A stretch of 32,260 nt of DNA from Alphaproteobacteria bacterium RIFCSPHIGHO2_12_FULL_63_12 (lineage in GTDB: Bacteria; Pseudomonadota; Alphaproteobacteria; Caulobacterales; Parvularculaceae): positions 1 through 32,260 of the forward strand of contig MEMM01000003.1 in assembly GCA_001767925.1 (NCBI GenBank), written 5' to 3'. The translations under genes were made by a program, and so were the position numbers. Positions 18,886 to 27,321 of this stretch are shown here, one piece after another. Numbering within the stretch: the stretch's first letter is position 1; the number at the start of each line of letters is the position of its first letter. The notes beneath the pieces were generated by a model, which made no database searches, was not told where the DNA came from, and saw only the letters and a list, made by a program, of their open reading frames with translations.

Positions 18886-19360
18886 CGATCTCATCGAAGG
18901 CGTCGCCTTCCAGCGAAAAGACGCGGTCATGCGCCCCTTCCCGAAAGCCGATCGCTTCATAGAAATTGATCGCATGAATGTTTTTCTGATCGACTGACAG
19001 GCGGACGTAACTTGCCCCGCGCGCCCGGCCCCATTGCGCGGCCCTCGCAATCAGCCGGCGACCGAGCCCGCGCCCGCGCGCTTCCGGCGCGATATAAATA
19101 TCGAGCACATAAACGCCCTTGGCGCCGCGCCAGCTTGAAAAATCGTCGAACATGAGCATCGCCGCGACTATCTTTCCCTCGCGTTCGGCGACGACGCTTT
19201 CAAAAGCCTTTTCCGGTCCAAAGCCGTAGCGGCGGATCGCCCCGGCGTCGCATACCTGTTGATCGTCGCCGACAGTTTCGCGCGCTAGCGCTTCGACCAT
19301 CGACCGGATCGCTTCGGCGTCGTCGGTGCGGCCGGCGCGGATGTCGATCTCAGAAGCCAA
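18875..19360 (-). CDS. GNAT N-acetyltransferase (diamine-acetyltransferase/SSAT-like)
   Basis: Acetyl-CoA motif YVLDIYIAPEARGRGLGRRLIARAAQWGRARGASYVRLSVDQKNIHAINFYEAIGF. Confidence 0.9.
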   Translation of the reverse strand: MASEIDIRAGRTDDAEAIRSMVEALARETVGDDQQVCDAGAIRRYGFGPEKAFESVVAEREGKIVAAMLMFDDFSSWRGAKGVYVLDIYIAPEARGRGLGRRLIARAAQWGRARGASYVRLSVDQKNIHAINFYEAIGFREGAHDRVFSLEGDAFDEIDAG

Positions 19361-20303
19361 CGGATTTCTTTCCTTTTGTTTTCAAAACTCGCCGCGCTTC
19401 GTCCGGCGTTGCGACATCGAGACCCAGTTCGGTTAGGATGCGGCGCATTTTCGCCACTTGCTCGGCGTTCGATTTCGCCAGCACGCCCGGCGCAATCGTC
19501 AGATTGTCCTCAAGCCCGACGCGCACATTGCCGCCCATGATGGCGCCGGCGGTCGCAATCGCCATCTGCTTGCCGCCAGCGGCGAGTACGGAGAACTGAT
19601 ACGCGTCGCCAAGGAGGCGGTCCGCCGTTCCCTTCATGTGAACGAGATTTTCAACGCTGGCGCCCGCGCCGCCGAGAACGCCGAGCACGAATTGCACGTA
19701 AAGTGGCGGTTCGACGAGGCCGCGCTTCAGATAAAAGGCGAGCAGTTCGACCTGTCCGACATCGTAACATTCAAATTCAAACTTCGCGCCGTCGCCCTTG
19801 CCGATTTCGGAAAGGATCGCCTCGATATTCTCGAATGTGTTCTGGAACACCGTGCGCTTTGTCGCCTGCAAGAGCGCCGGCTCCCAGTCATGGCGCCAGT
19901 TCGGATATTTTTCGAGCATCGGAAAGATGCCGAAATTCATCGACCCCATATTGAGGGAGCACATTTCCGGCTTCATCGCGCGCGCCGGCGCAAGCCGCGT
20001 ATCCAATGTCATCAGCGACGAGCCGCCGGTCGACACGTTGAGGACCGCGTCGCATTCGCTGGCGATCTTCGTCATGAAGCTGCGGAAATGGTCCGGCTCC
20101 GCGCTCGGCCGCCCATCCTCCGGCCAGCGCGCGTGAAGATGGATGATCGCCGCGCCCTCTTTGGCGGCGGCGATCGACGCCTCGGCGATTTCGTCCGGCG
20201 TCACCGGCAGATGGGGGCTCATGCTTGGCGTATGGATCGACCCGGTGACCGCGCAGGTGATGATCACCTTTCGACGTTTTGCTTCGCCCGCCTGTGCCGA
20301 CAT
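19350..20303 (-). CDS. BKACE (DUF849) beta-keto acid cleavage enzyme family
   Basis: KVIITCAVTGSIHTPSMSPHLPVTPDEIA, zinc HxH in AAIIHLHARWPEDGRPS, VLNVSTGG, GGNVRVGLEDNL. Confidence 0.93.
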   Translation of the reverse strand: MSAQAGEAKRRKVIITCAVTGSIHTPSMSPHLPVTPDEIAEASIAAAKEGAAIIHLHARWPEDGRPSAEPDHFRSFMTKIASECDAVLNVSTGGSSLMTLDTRLAPARAMKPEMCSLNMGSMNFGIFPMLEKYPNWRHDWEPALLQATKRTVFQNTFENIEAILSEIGKGDGAKFEFECYDVGQVELLAFYLKRGLVEPPLYVQFVLGVLGGAGASVENLVHMKGTADRLLGDAYQFSVLAAGGKQMAIATAGAIMGGNVRVGLEDNLTIAPGVLAKSNAEQVAKMRRILTELGLDVATPDEARRVLKTKGKKSVGF

Positions 20304-20362
20304 CGATGCTTTTCCCGCTGGCGTTCATCCCGAATTTCACGCATTTTGTCAGGGCGCGCAGA

Positions 20363-20399
20363 TGCAATCAATCGGGGTCGGCAGCGCCCCTCCTGCAAT
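20363..20399. promoter_or_regulatory. Candidate operator: direct repeat TGCAAT with 31-bp period in the divergent intergenic region
   Basis: tgcaat at 20363-20368 and 20394-20399, inside the 105-bp gap between divergent genes 20303(-) and 20409(+). Confidence 0.25.
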
Positions 20400-20408
20400 A
20401 GTCGTTTC

Positions 20409-21794
20409 ATGGCGAACAATCGTCCACCCGGCGTTTTCGATTGGTCCCCCGCCGAACCGTCGAAGCTCTTTTACCAGTCCGGCTCCCGTCGGCCGATATT
20501 CGACCGCGCGCTCGGCGTTCACGTCTGGACGACGGACGGCGCGCGCTACATCGACGCGTCGAGCGGCGCCATGGTCTCAAATATCGGCCATTCCAATCCG
20601 CGCGTCCTCGCCGCCATGCGCGCCCAGATGGAAACCGGCACCTTCGCCTATCGCCTGCATTTCGAGAGCGAGCCCGCCGAACGCCTCGCGACGGCCCTCG
20701 GCCGCCTTTGCCCGCCCGGCCTTTCGCGCGTCTTTTTCGCCTCCGGCGGATCGGAGGCGGTTGAAAGCGCGATCAAGCTTGCCCGGCAATATGCGCTCGC
20801 CCGGGGCGAGCCCGCGCGCACGCAAGTCATCTCGCGCTATCCCGCCTATCACGGATCTACTTTCGGCACGCTGGCGCTCACCGGCTATGATCCTTTGACG
20901 CGTCCATTCGCGCCGATGTATCACGACATGCCGAAGATCCCGGCGCCGCGCGCCTATCTTGATCGCGACAATCTCACCGATGACGAGAAGGGTTTTAAAT
21001 ACGCCGAAGCGCTGCGCGAAAAAATCGAGGAGATCGGGCCGGCGCGCGCTCTTGCCTTCATCATGGAGCCGATCGGCGGCGCCTCGACCGGCGCGCTCGT
21101 CGCGCCGGACAGCTATTATCAGCGCATACGCGACATTTGCGATGAATACGGGCTTCTGCTCATCTATGACGAGGTGATGACCGGCGTCGGCCGCACCGGA
21201 AAATTCCTCGCGGCCGAGCACTGGAATCAGTCGCCGGACATTGTCGTTCTCGGCAAGGGGCTCGGTGCTGGCTATGCGCCTTTGTCCGCGATTGTTTCGC
21301 GTTCCGACATTGTCGAGGCGGTGCTCGCCGACGGCGGTTTCATGCACGGCTATACCTATGCCGGCAATCCGCTCGCCTGCAGCGCCGGGCTTGCGGTATT
21401 GAAAGAAATTATCGACGGCAATCTCATCGGCAATGCGGCGCGGCGGGGCGACACGCTGAAATCGCGCCTCTCGGTGCTGATGGAGCGTTTCCCGTTTATC
21501 GGCGACGTGCGCGGAAAGGGGCTCCTTCTCGCCTTCGAACTGGTCAGCGACCGAGCGACGATGGCGCCGCTGCCGAAGGCGCTGAACGCCTTTCACCGGC
21601 TCGTTGAAATCGCCTATGCGAACAAGCTCGTCATCTACGCGCGGCGCACGCGCGGCGGCGATGAGGGCGACCACTTTCTTGTCTGCCCGCCGATGATCGT
21701 CGATGACGCCGACATCGACGAGATCATGGACAAGCTGACCGCGAGCCTTGCGCAATTCGCGCGCGAGGCTGAGCTCCCGGACCGTCAGGGATGA
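20409..21794 (+). CDS. Class-III PLP aminotransferase
   Basis: MANNRPPGVFDWSPAEPSKLFYQSG; ASGGSEAVESAIKLARQY, YHGSTFGTLALTG, IYDEVMTGVGRTGKFLAAEHW, VLGKGLGAGYAPLSAIV (PLP Lys). The upstream ORF extension (from 19458) is antisense to BKACE and rejected. Confidence 0.93.
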   Translation: MANNRPPGVFDWSPAEPSKLFYQSGSRRPIFDRALGVHVWTTDGARYIDASSGAMVSNIGHSNPRVLAAMRAQMETGTFAYRLHFESEPAERLATALGRLCPPGLSRVFFASGGSEAVESAIKLARQYALARGEPARTQVISRYPAYHGSTFGTLALTGYDPLTRPFAPMYHDMPKIPAPRAYLDRDNLTDDEKGFKYAEALREKIEEIGPARALAFIMEPIGGASTGALVAPDSYYQRIRDICDEYGLLLIYDEVMTGVGRTGKFLAAEHWNQSPDIVVLGKGLGAGYAPLSAIVSRSDIVEAVLADGGFMHGYTYAGNPLACSAGLAVLKEIIDGNLIGNAARRGDTLKSRLSVLMERFPFIGDVRGKGLLLAFELVSDRATMAPLPKALNAFHRLVEIAYANKLVIYARRTRGGDEGDHFLVCPPMIVDDADIDEIMDKLTASLAQFAREAELPDRQG

Positions 21795-22828
21795 CGGCGC
21801 GCATGAAAGCGTTTTTCGCCGAAGAAGAGCGACTGCATTACCCGGCGCAGTTTCTCGTCAATGGCGTCTTTGGGGAAAATCCCGAACAGCCGGCGCGCCT
21901 CGACAAGCTGCTCGCCGGCGCCCGCGCGGCCGGGTGTGTCTTCGAGCGGCCGGCGGATGCGGGACTGGCGCCCATCCTTGCGGTTCATGACGCGCGCTAT
22001 GTCGCGTTTCTTGAAAACGCGCATCATCGCTGGACACGGATCGACGGCGCGTCGGCGTCGGTCGTTCCGAATATTCATCCTGTTTCGCGCGACAACAATT
22101 ATCCCGACTCCGTCGTCGCGCAGGCTGGCTGGCATCTGATGGACGCGTCGGCGCCGATTGGCGCGCACACGTTTGAAAGCGCGCGCTGGAGCGCCAATTG
22201 CGCGGTCGCCGCCGCAGGCGCCGTTCTCGCCGGCGCGCCTCGCGCCTACGCCCTCGCGCGTCCGCCCGGCCATCATGCGCGTCAGGACGCCGCCGCCGGC
22301 TTCTGCTATTTCAACAATTCGGCGATCGCCGCGGAAATTCTGCGCCGCCGGCATGACCGCGTCGCCATTCTCGATGTCGATCTTCATCACGGCAACGGAA
22401 CGCAGGACATCTTCTATGAACGCGCCGACGTGTTGACCGTTTCGATCCACGCCAATCCGGACCGCTTTTATCCGTTCTTCTGGGGCGCGGAAAATGAGCG
22501 CGGGCGCGGCGCCGGCGAGGGGTTCAACGCGAACTTCCCGCTGGCGCGCGGATCAAAGGATGACGTCTTTCTCGCCGCGCTCGACCGGGCGCTGGCGCGC
22601 ATTGACGCCTTCGATCCGGGCGCGCTCGTTATCGCGCTCGGGCTTGACGCATTTGAAGATGATCCGTTCGGCGGCCTCAGCGTCTCGACGAAGGGCTTTG
22701 AACGCATCGGCGTCGCGATTGCGCGCGCGGGCGCCCGGCCAACCGTCATCGTTCAGGAGGGCGGCTATCTTTGCGCGGCGCTGGGCGATAATCTTGCGGC
22801 GTTCCTGACCGGGATCAGCGACGGATAA
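21791..22828 (+). CDS. Histone-deacetylase-family / acetylpolyamine amidohydrolase-like deacetylase
   Basis: ARPPGHHARQDAAAGFCYFNNSAIAA, VAILDVDLHHGNGTQDIFYE, IALGLDAFEDDPFGGLSVS, VIVQEGGY. ATGA stop/start overlap with the aminotransferase. Confidence 0.94.
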   Translation: MTARMKAFFAEEERLHYPAQFLVNGVFGENPEQPARLDKLLAGARAAGCVFERPADAGLAPILAVHDARYVAFLENAHHRWTRIDGASASVVPNIHPVSRDNNYPDSVVAQAGWHLMDASAPIGAHTFESARWSANCAVAAAGAVLAGAPRAYALARPPGHHARQDAAAGFCYFNNSAIAAEILRRRHDRVAILDVDLHHGNGTQDIFYERADVLTVSIHANPDRFYPFFWGAENERGRGAGEGFNANFPLARGSKDDVFLAALDRALARIDAFDPGALVIALGLDAFEDDPFGGLSVSTKGFERIGVAIARAGARPTVIVQEGGYLCAALGDNLAAFLTGISDG

Positions 22829-22866
22829 GCGCCGCGCGCAAGAACTCAACCGAAAGGACCAAACCG

Positions 22867-24255
22867 ATGGCGAAAAGGAAACTGGCGTTCGCGATTGCTG
22901 CGCTGATGCTCAGCGTATCGGCGCCTGCGATGGCGCAATCGACCGCCTCTCCCGCGCTCGTCGACGAGGCCATCGCGCTTCTGGGCGACTCGATCGCCTT
23001 CCGATCGGTCGAAGGATCGCCGGACACCTTGCGCTATGCGCAATTTCTCGCCGCGAAACTGATTGCGGGCGGTTTTGCGCCCGCCGACGTCACGGTCGAC
23101 AATTCAGGGCCGGCGCCGACGCTGGTCGCGGTCTATCAAGGCGAGAGCGATGACGCGCCGATCATCCTTTCCGGCCACATGGATGTGGTCGAGGCGAAGG
23201 CGGAAGATTGGGGCCGCAACCCGTTTGAGATGACCCGCGACGGCGATTATTTGTTCGGGCGCGGCGTCGTCGACAACAAATGGGGCGTCACCATGATGGT
23301 GACGACGCTGCTGCGCCTCAAGGCCGAGGGCTTCAAACCGAAACGCGATCTCGTCCTCGCCTTGTCGGGCGATGAGGAAACGCAAATGGCGTCCACCGCC
23401 ATCCTCGCCGAGCGATTCAAAAACGCGGGCCTCGTCCTCAACAGCGACGGCGGCGGCGGAACCTTGAAAGAAGACGGCGCGCCCCTCGCCTACGGGCTCC
23501 AGACGGCGGAGAAAACCTACGCCGACATTCTGGTCACCTTCACCAATCCCGGCGGACATTCGAGCCGGCCGACCAGGGAAAACGCGATTTACAGATTGGC
23601 GCGGGCGATCGAGCGGATCGACGCCTATGAATTTCCGGCGCTGACCAGCGAAACAACGCTCGAATTCTTCCGCGAGACCGGCGCGATGACGGCGGGCGAT
23701 CTCGGGCGCGCGATGTTGCGGTTCGCCGAAAACCCGAAAGACAAAAAGGCGTTGAAAGCCCTGCGCGCCGACCCTGAATATGTCGGCCAGACCGGCACGA
23801 CCTGCGTCGCGACCATGCTGTCGGGCGGGCACGCCCTGAACGCGCTGCCGCAGCGGGCGAGCGTTTCCGTCAATTGCCGGATTTTCCCCGGCGTTGCGCC
23901 GGAGGCGGTGAAGCAAACGCTGACCGAGGTGATTGACGATCCGCAGGCCGAGATATCTTTCGTCGATGTTCCCGCCTTCAGCGACGCCTCGCCGATGCGC
24001 GCGGATGTGATGGAAGCCGTCAGGAAATCGGTCGATCAGCGTTTTCCCGGATTGCCGATCATTCCCTCGATGTCGGCCGGCGCATCGGACAGCCTTTATT
24101 TCCGCATGCACGGCATTCCAAGCTATGGCGTCTCCGGCCTCTTCCTCAAGCCGTCCGATGATTTTTCCCACGGCCTCAATGAGCGCGCGCCGGTTTCATC
24201 CGTCGCCGGCGCTCTCGACCACTGGCATACGCTGATCACCGAGCTTGCGGATTAG
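22867..24255 (+). CDS. M20/M25/M40 family metallopeptidase, exported
   Basis: Signal peptide MAKRKLAFAIAALMLSVSAPAMAQ; LSGHMDVVEA, FGRGVVDNKWG, ALSGDEETQM, PSMSAGASDS; AAAGGA upstream. Confidence 0.94.
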   Translation: MAKRKLAFAIAALMLSVSAPAMAQSTASPALVDEAIALLGDSIAFRSVEGSPDTLRYAQFLAAKLIAGGFAPADVTVDNSGPAPTLVAVYQGESDDAPIILSGHMDVVEAKAEDWGRNPFEMTRDGDYLFGRGVVDNKWGVTMMVTTLLRLKAEGFKPKRDLVLALSGDEETQMASTAILAERFKNAGLVLNSDGGGGTLKEDGAPLAYGLQTAEKTYADILVTFTNPGGHSSRPTRENAIYRLARAIERIDAYEFPALTSETTLEFFRETGAMTAGDLGRAMLRFAENPKDKKALKALRADPEYVGQTGTTCVATMLSGGHALNALPQRASVSVNCRIFPGVAPEAVKQTLTEVIDDPQAEISFVDVPAFSDASPMRADVMEAVRKSVDQRFPGLPIIPSMSAGASDSLYFRMHGIPSYGVSGLFLKPSDDFSHGLNERAPVSSVAGALDHWHTLITELAD

Positions 24256-25555
24256 CGGTATCGCGCCGGGCGATGAAATAGACCGGGATGCCGGCGACGA
24301 GAAGCGCCAGGCCCCAGCCGACCGCTTCCGCGCCGGCGCCGTAAATCGCCCACAAGGCGTAGAGCGCCGCTGCGCCGGCGATGACAATCAATGTCGATGA
24401 GGCCTGCAGCCTGCCTTCAAGCTTCAGCTTCAGCGCCGCCAGCGCGCAGGCGAAATACATGACGAGCGACGCGGTCGTCGACAACAGAAGAACGAAGGTG
24501 AACGCCTCCGTCATGGTCTTTGAATAATTGAGCATGACGATCGCCGTCAGCAGCAGGCTCGAGACGACATGCGCGCGCACCGGCGTGTCGCGTGCGGAGT
24601 TTTTCGCGAGAAACGCCGGAAATACGCCGCCTCTCGCCATCGCATAGGGAAGCTCGCCCTGCAGCATGATCCAGCCGTTTAAGGCGCCGAACCCGCTGAT
24701 CGCGGCGAACAGCGCGAGCCATCGCCCGGCGTTCGCACCCCAATGACGTGCAACGAAATCAGCAAACGGCGCCGATGACGTCGCGACCTCGTCGGCCGGC
24801 TGCAACAGAATGATTGCCGAGCAGGCGAACAGATAGATGACGCCGGTCAGCACCATCCCGATCATCGTCGCCCTTGGAATCGTGCGCGCCGGATCCTTGA
24901 CCTTCTCGGCCGGCACCGTCGCCGATTCAAGGCCGAGCAATCCCCAAAGCGTCAGCGTCGCCGCAGCGGTGATCGGAGCAAGCGAAATCTTTTCCGCCTC
25001 GAACGGCGCCAGCGACGCGCCCCCATCGCCAGCGATTACGATCGCAGCGAGTGAAACGACGGCGATCAGCGGCAACAGCTTCAGCACGGTGGTCACCAGC
25101 TGCACGCGTCCGGCGAGATAGGCGCCGCGGCAATTGACGGCCGTCAGCGCCCAGATGATCGCGATCGTGACACCGGCGTGAAGACCGGTTGTCGTCGACA
25201 GCGACGGGAAGAATACGCTGAGATAACTGACCGCGCCGGTGGCGACGGCGGCGTTGCCGACCCAGATTGAAATCCAGTAGCTCCACGCCACGACGAAACC
25301 CGCCGCTGGTCCGAAGGCTTCCTGCGTGAAGGCGTAAGGGCCGCCGGCGCGCGGGAAATTGCGCGCAAGCGCGGCAAAGACCGCTGCGAGCAAAAGGCCT
25401 CCCGCGATCGTCAACACCCAGCCGAATATGGAATTCCACCCATAGGGCGCGAGCGTCGCCGGCAGGAGATAAATGCCCGAGCCGATCATATTGCCGACGA
25501 CCAGCGCCGTGCACATCAACAGGCCGAGTTGTTTTGCCGGCTTGATGGGGTTCAT
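24236..25555 (-). CDS. APC-superfamily amino acid/polyamine permease
   Basis: MNPIKPAKQLGLLMCTALVVGNMIGSGIYLLPATLAPYGW plus many hydrophobic helices. In-frame upstream starts exist (ATG 25594, TTG 25618). Confidence 0.92.
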   Translation of the reverse strand: MNPIKPAKQLGLLMCTALVVGNMIGSGIYLLPATLAPYGWNSIFGWVLTIAGGLLLAAVFAALARNFPRAGGPYAFTQEAFGPAAGFVVAWSYWISIWVGNAAVATGAVSYLSVFFPSLSTTTGLHAGVTIAIIWALTAVNCRGAYLAGRVQLVTTVLKLLPLIAVVSLAAIVIAGDGGASLAPFEAEKISLAPITAAATLTLWGLLGLESATVPAEKVKDPARTIPRATMIGMVLTGVIYLFACSAIILLQPADEVATSSAPFADFVARHWGANAGRWLALFAAISGFGALNGWIMLQGELPYAMARGGVFPAFLAKNSARDTPVRAHVVSSLLLTAIVMLNYSKTMTEAFTFVLLLSTTASLVMYFACALAALKLKLEGRLQASSTLIVIAGAAALYALWAIYGAGAEAVGWGLALLVAGIPVYFIARRDTANPQAR

Positions 25556-25813
25556 ATGGCGCGGAAACTCGTCTCGGTGTTGCTCAGGGACCATCGCCTC
25601 GGTCACCACCGGCGTCAATCATGCGGCGCACAAGAAAACCACGCCAATGAGACGATAATGGTGTAGGTTTTAGCGTCAGGGCTTGAAGATGCGGCGATCT
25701 ATTCGTCGATCGCGATTTTACGCGTATCCAAGCCGCTCACATTTTTGACGAGGTATGGAGCTTTTTCACGCGCATGGCGCTGGCGTTGATGGCGAATAGC
25801 GATTTCCCCTTTG

Positions 25814-25835
25814 GCGCGCATGAATTCATGCGCGC
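25814..25835. repeat. 22-bp perfect palindrome
   Basis: gcgcgcatgaattcatgcgcgc equals its own reverse complement. Confidence 0.8.
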
Positions 25836-25892
25836 GCCGACGCGCCGATCAAAATGCGCCCGCGGATCGCGACGAAGCGGAGGAGGCGCAAC

Positions 25893-26675
25893 ATGACGCC
25901 GGCGCGGATCATCTGCCTGACCGAAGAAACGGTCGAGACGCTCTACCTGATGGGCGAAGGCTGGCGCATCGTCGGCGTATCCGGATTTGTCGTCCGCCCG
26001 CCCGAGGCGCGCAGAAAGCCGAAAGTCTCGACCTTCACCGACGCGAAGGTCGATGAAATCCTCGCCCTCCGACCCGATCTCGTTTTCACCTTCTCCGACA
26101 TTCAGGCGGAGATCACCGCGAATCTGATGCGCGCGGGACTTGAGGTGCACGCCTTCAATCATCGCACCGTCGCCGGGATTTTCGCGATGATCCGCACCCT
26201 TGGCGCTTTGATCGGCGAGCCCGCGAAAGCAGACGCGCTGTCGGCGAATTTGCAGGCGAATATCGATGCCGCGCGCGAGAAAGCGAAGTCATTGACGAGG
26301 CGCCCGCGCGTCTATTTCGAGGAATGGGACGAGCCGATGATTTCGGCGATCGGCTGGGTCTCGGAATTGATTGAAATCGCCGGCGGCGAAAATGTCTTCG
26401 CATCCCGCGCCTTCGGGCAGGCGGCGAGAGACCGCTTCGTCACAAGTGAGGAGGTTATCGCCGCCGCGCCCGACATCATCATCGGTTCCTGGTGCGGCAA
26501 GGGTTTCAAAAAGAATGAGGTCATGGCGCGTCCGGATTGGGACGCAATCCCCGCCGTAACCAACGGGCGGCTTTATGAGATCAAATCGTCAATAATCTTG
26601 CAGCCAGGGCCGGCGGCGTTAAGCGACGGGCTCGCGGATATCGTAAAAATCATCGACGACGCTATCCGCCCCTGA
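25893..26675 (+). CDS. BtuF-like (periplasmic binding protein fold) cobalamin/siderophore-type binding protein without a signal peptide
   Basis: MTPARIICLTEETVETLYLMGEGWRIVGVSGFVVRPPEARRKPKVSTFTDAKVDEILALRPDLVFTFSDIQAEI; ATG at 25893 follows aggagg. No N-terminal hydrophobic stretch. Confidence 0.85.
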   Translation: MTPARIICLTEETVETLYLMGEGWRIVGVSGFVVRPPEARRKPKVSTFTDAKVDEILALRPDLVFTFSDIQAEITANLMRAGLEVHAFNHRTVAGIFAMIRTLGALIGEPAKADALSANLQANIDAAREKAKSLTRRPRVYFEEWDEPMISAIGWVSELIEIAGGENVFASRAFGQAARDRFVTSEEVIAAAPDIIIGSWCGKGFKKNEVMARPDWDAIPAVTNGRLYEIKSSIILQPGPAALSDGLADIVKIIDDAIRP

Positions 26676-27321
26676 AGCTCTTCATGTGAAATGCGGCCTG
26701 TTCGGGCGCGTATTGGTATTGCGCGCCGACCGGACAGGCGCGGCGCGAGAGGCACCCCGACATGCAGGGAGCGCCTTCCGGTTTGCGGATATGCGCGCCG
26801 CAGGCGCGGACATCGAAGGCGCCGGTTCCGTCAAAGGCGCTGACCGGACAGGCGGCAAGGCACGGTTTATCGGCGCATGAATCGCACGGAGACAAGCGCG
26901 CATCGCGCGGCGGCAAATCGAGCTTTTCCGGGAAAGCCAGCGCGCCGCGCCAGGCGTGCCACAGGCCGAATTCGGGATGGATGAGCATGCCCATCGCCGA
27001 CGGAGAAACCGGTTCGGCTTTCTGCGCCCAGCGGATGAAAGGCATGAAGGGCGCCGTGAAGGGAAAGAGGGGCGCCGCGCCAAGATCGCCCGCCAGTTTT
27101 GAAATGACCCGAAGCGACCAGCGGTCGAGCGGATGCGGGCGTCCGTCGCGATATTCGGGCGACGCGCTGAAGCCGCGCCACTGCGCCGATCCGATGAAGC
27201 CGAGCATGACGATGGTTCCGGCCGAGACGCCCGGCGGCAGATCATCCGCCGCCGGATGAAAGGCGCCGCGGCAGGCGAGACCGGCCGCCTCCGCCGCGGA
27301 TCTTACCCGCGCAAGCGTCAC
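26662..27321 (-). CDS. 4Fe-4S dicluster ferredoxin-like protein (QueG-like C-terminus)
   Basis: [18 protein letters not shown]...[29 protein letters not shown] start at 27321 overlaps the IcmF stop (GTGA). Confidence 0.82.
   Translation of the reverse strand: MTLARVRSAAEAAGLACRGAFHPAADDLPPGVSAGTIVMLGFIGSAQWRGFSASPEYRDGRPHPLDRWSLRVISKLAGDLGAAPLFPFTAPFMPFIRWAQKAEPVSPSAMGMLIHPEFGLWHAWRGALAFPEKLDLPPRDARLSPCDSCADKPCLAACPVSAFDGTGAFDVRACGAHIRKPEGAPCMSGCLSRRACPVGAQYQYAPEQAAFHMKSFRGG

Noticed and set aside
19458-20408. N-terminal 317-residue extension of the aminotransferase ORF (778 aa in the track)
   Set aside because: Antisense to the well-supported BKACE gene; residues before MANNRPPG are Arg/His-rich and unlike a real domain.
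20577-21755. 392-aa minus-strand ORF
   Set aside because: Antisense to the aminotransferase; low-complexity charged translation.
23104-24171. 355-aa minus-strand ORF
   Set aside because: Antisense to the M20 peptidase; no domain signature.
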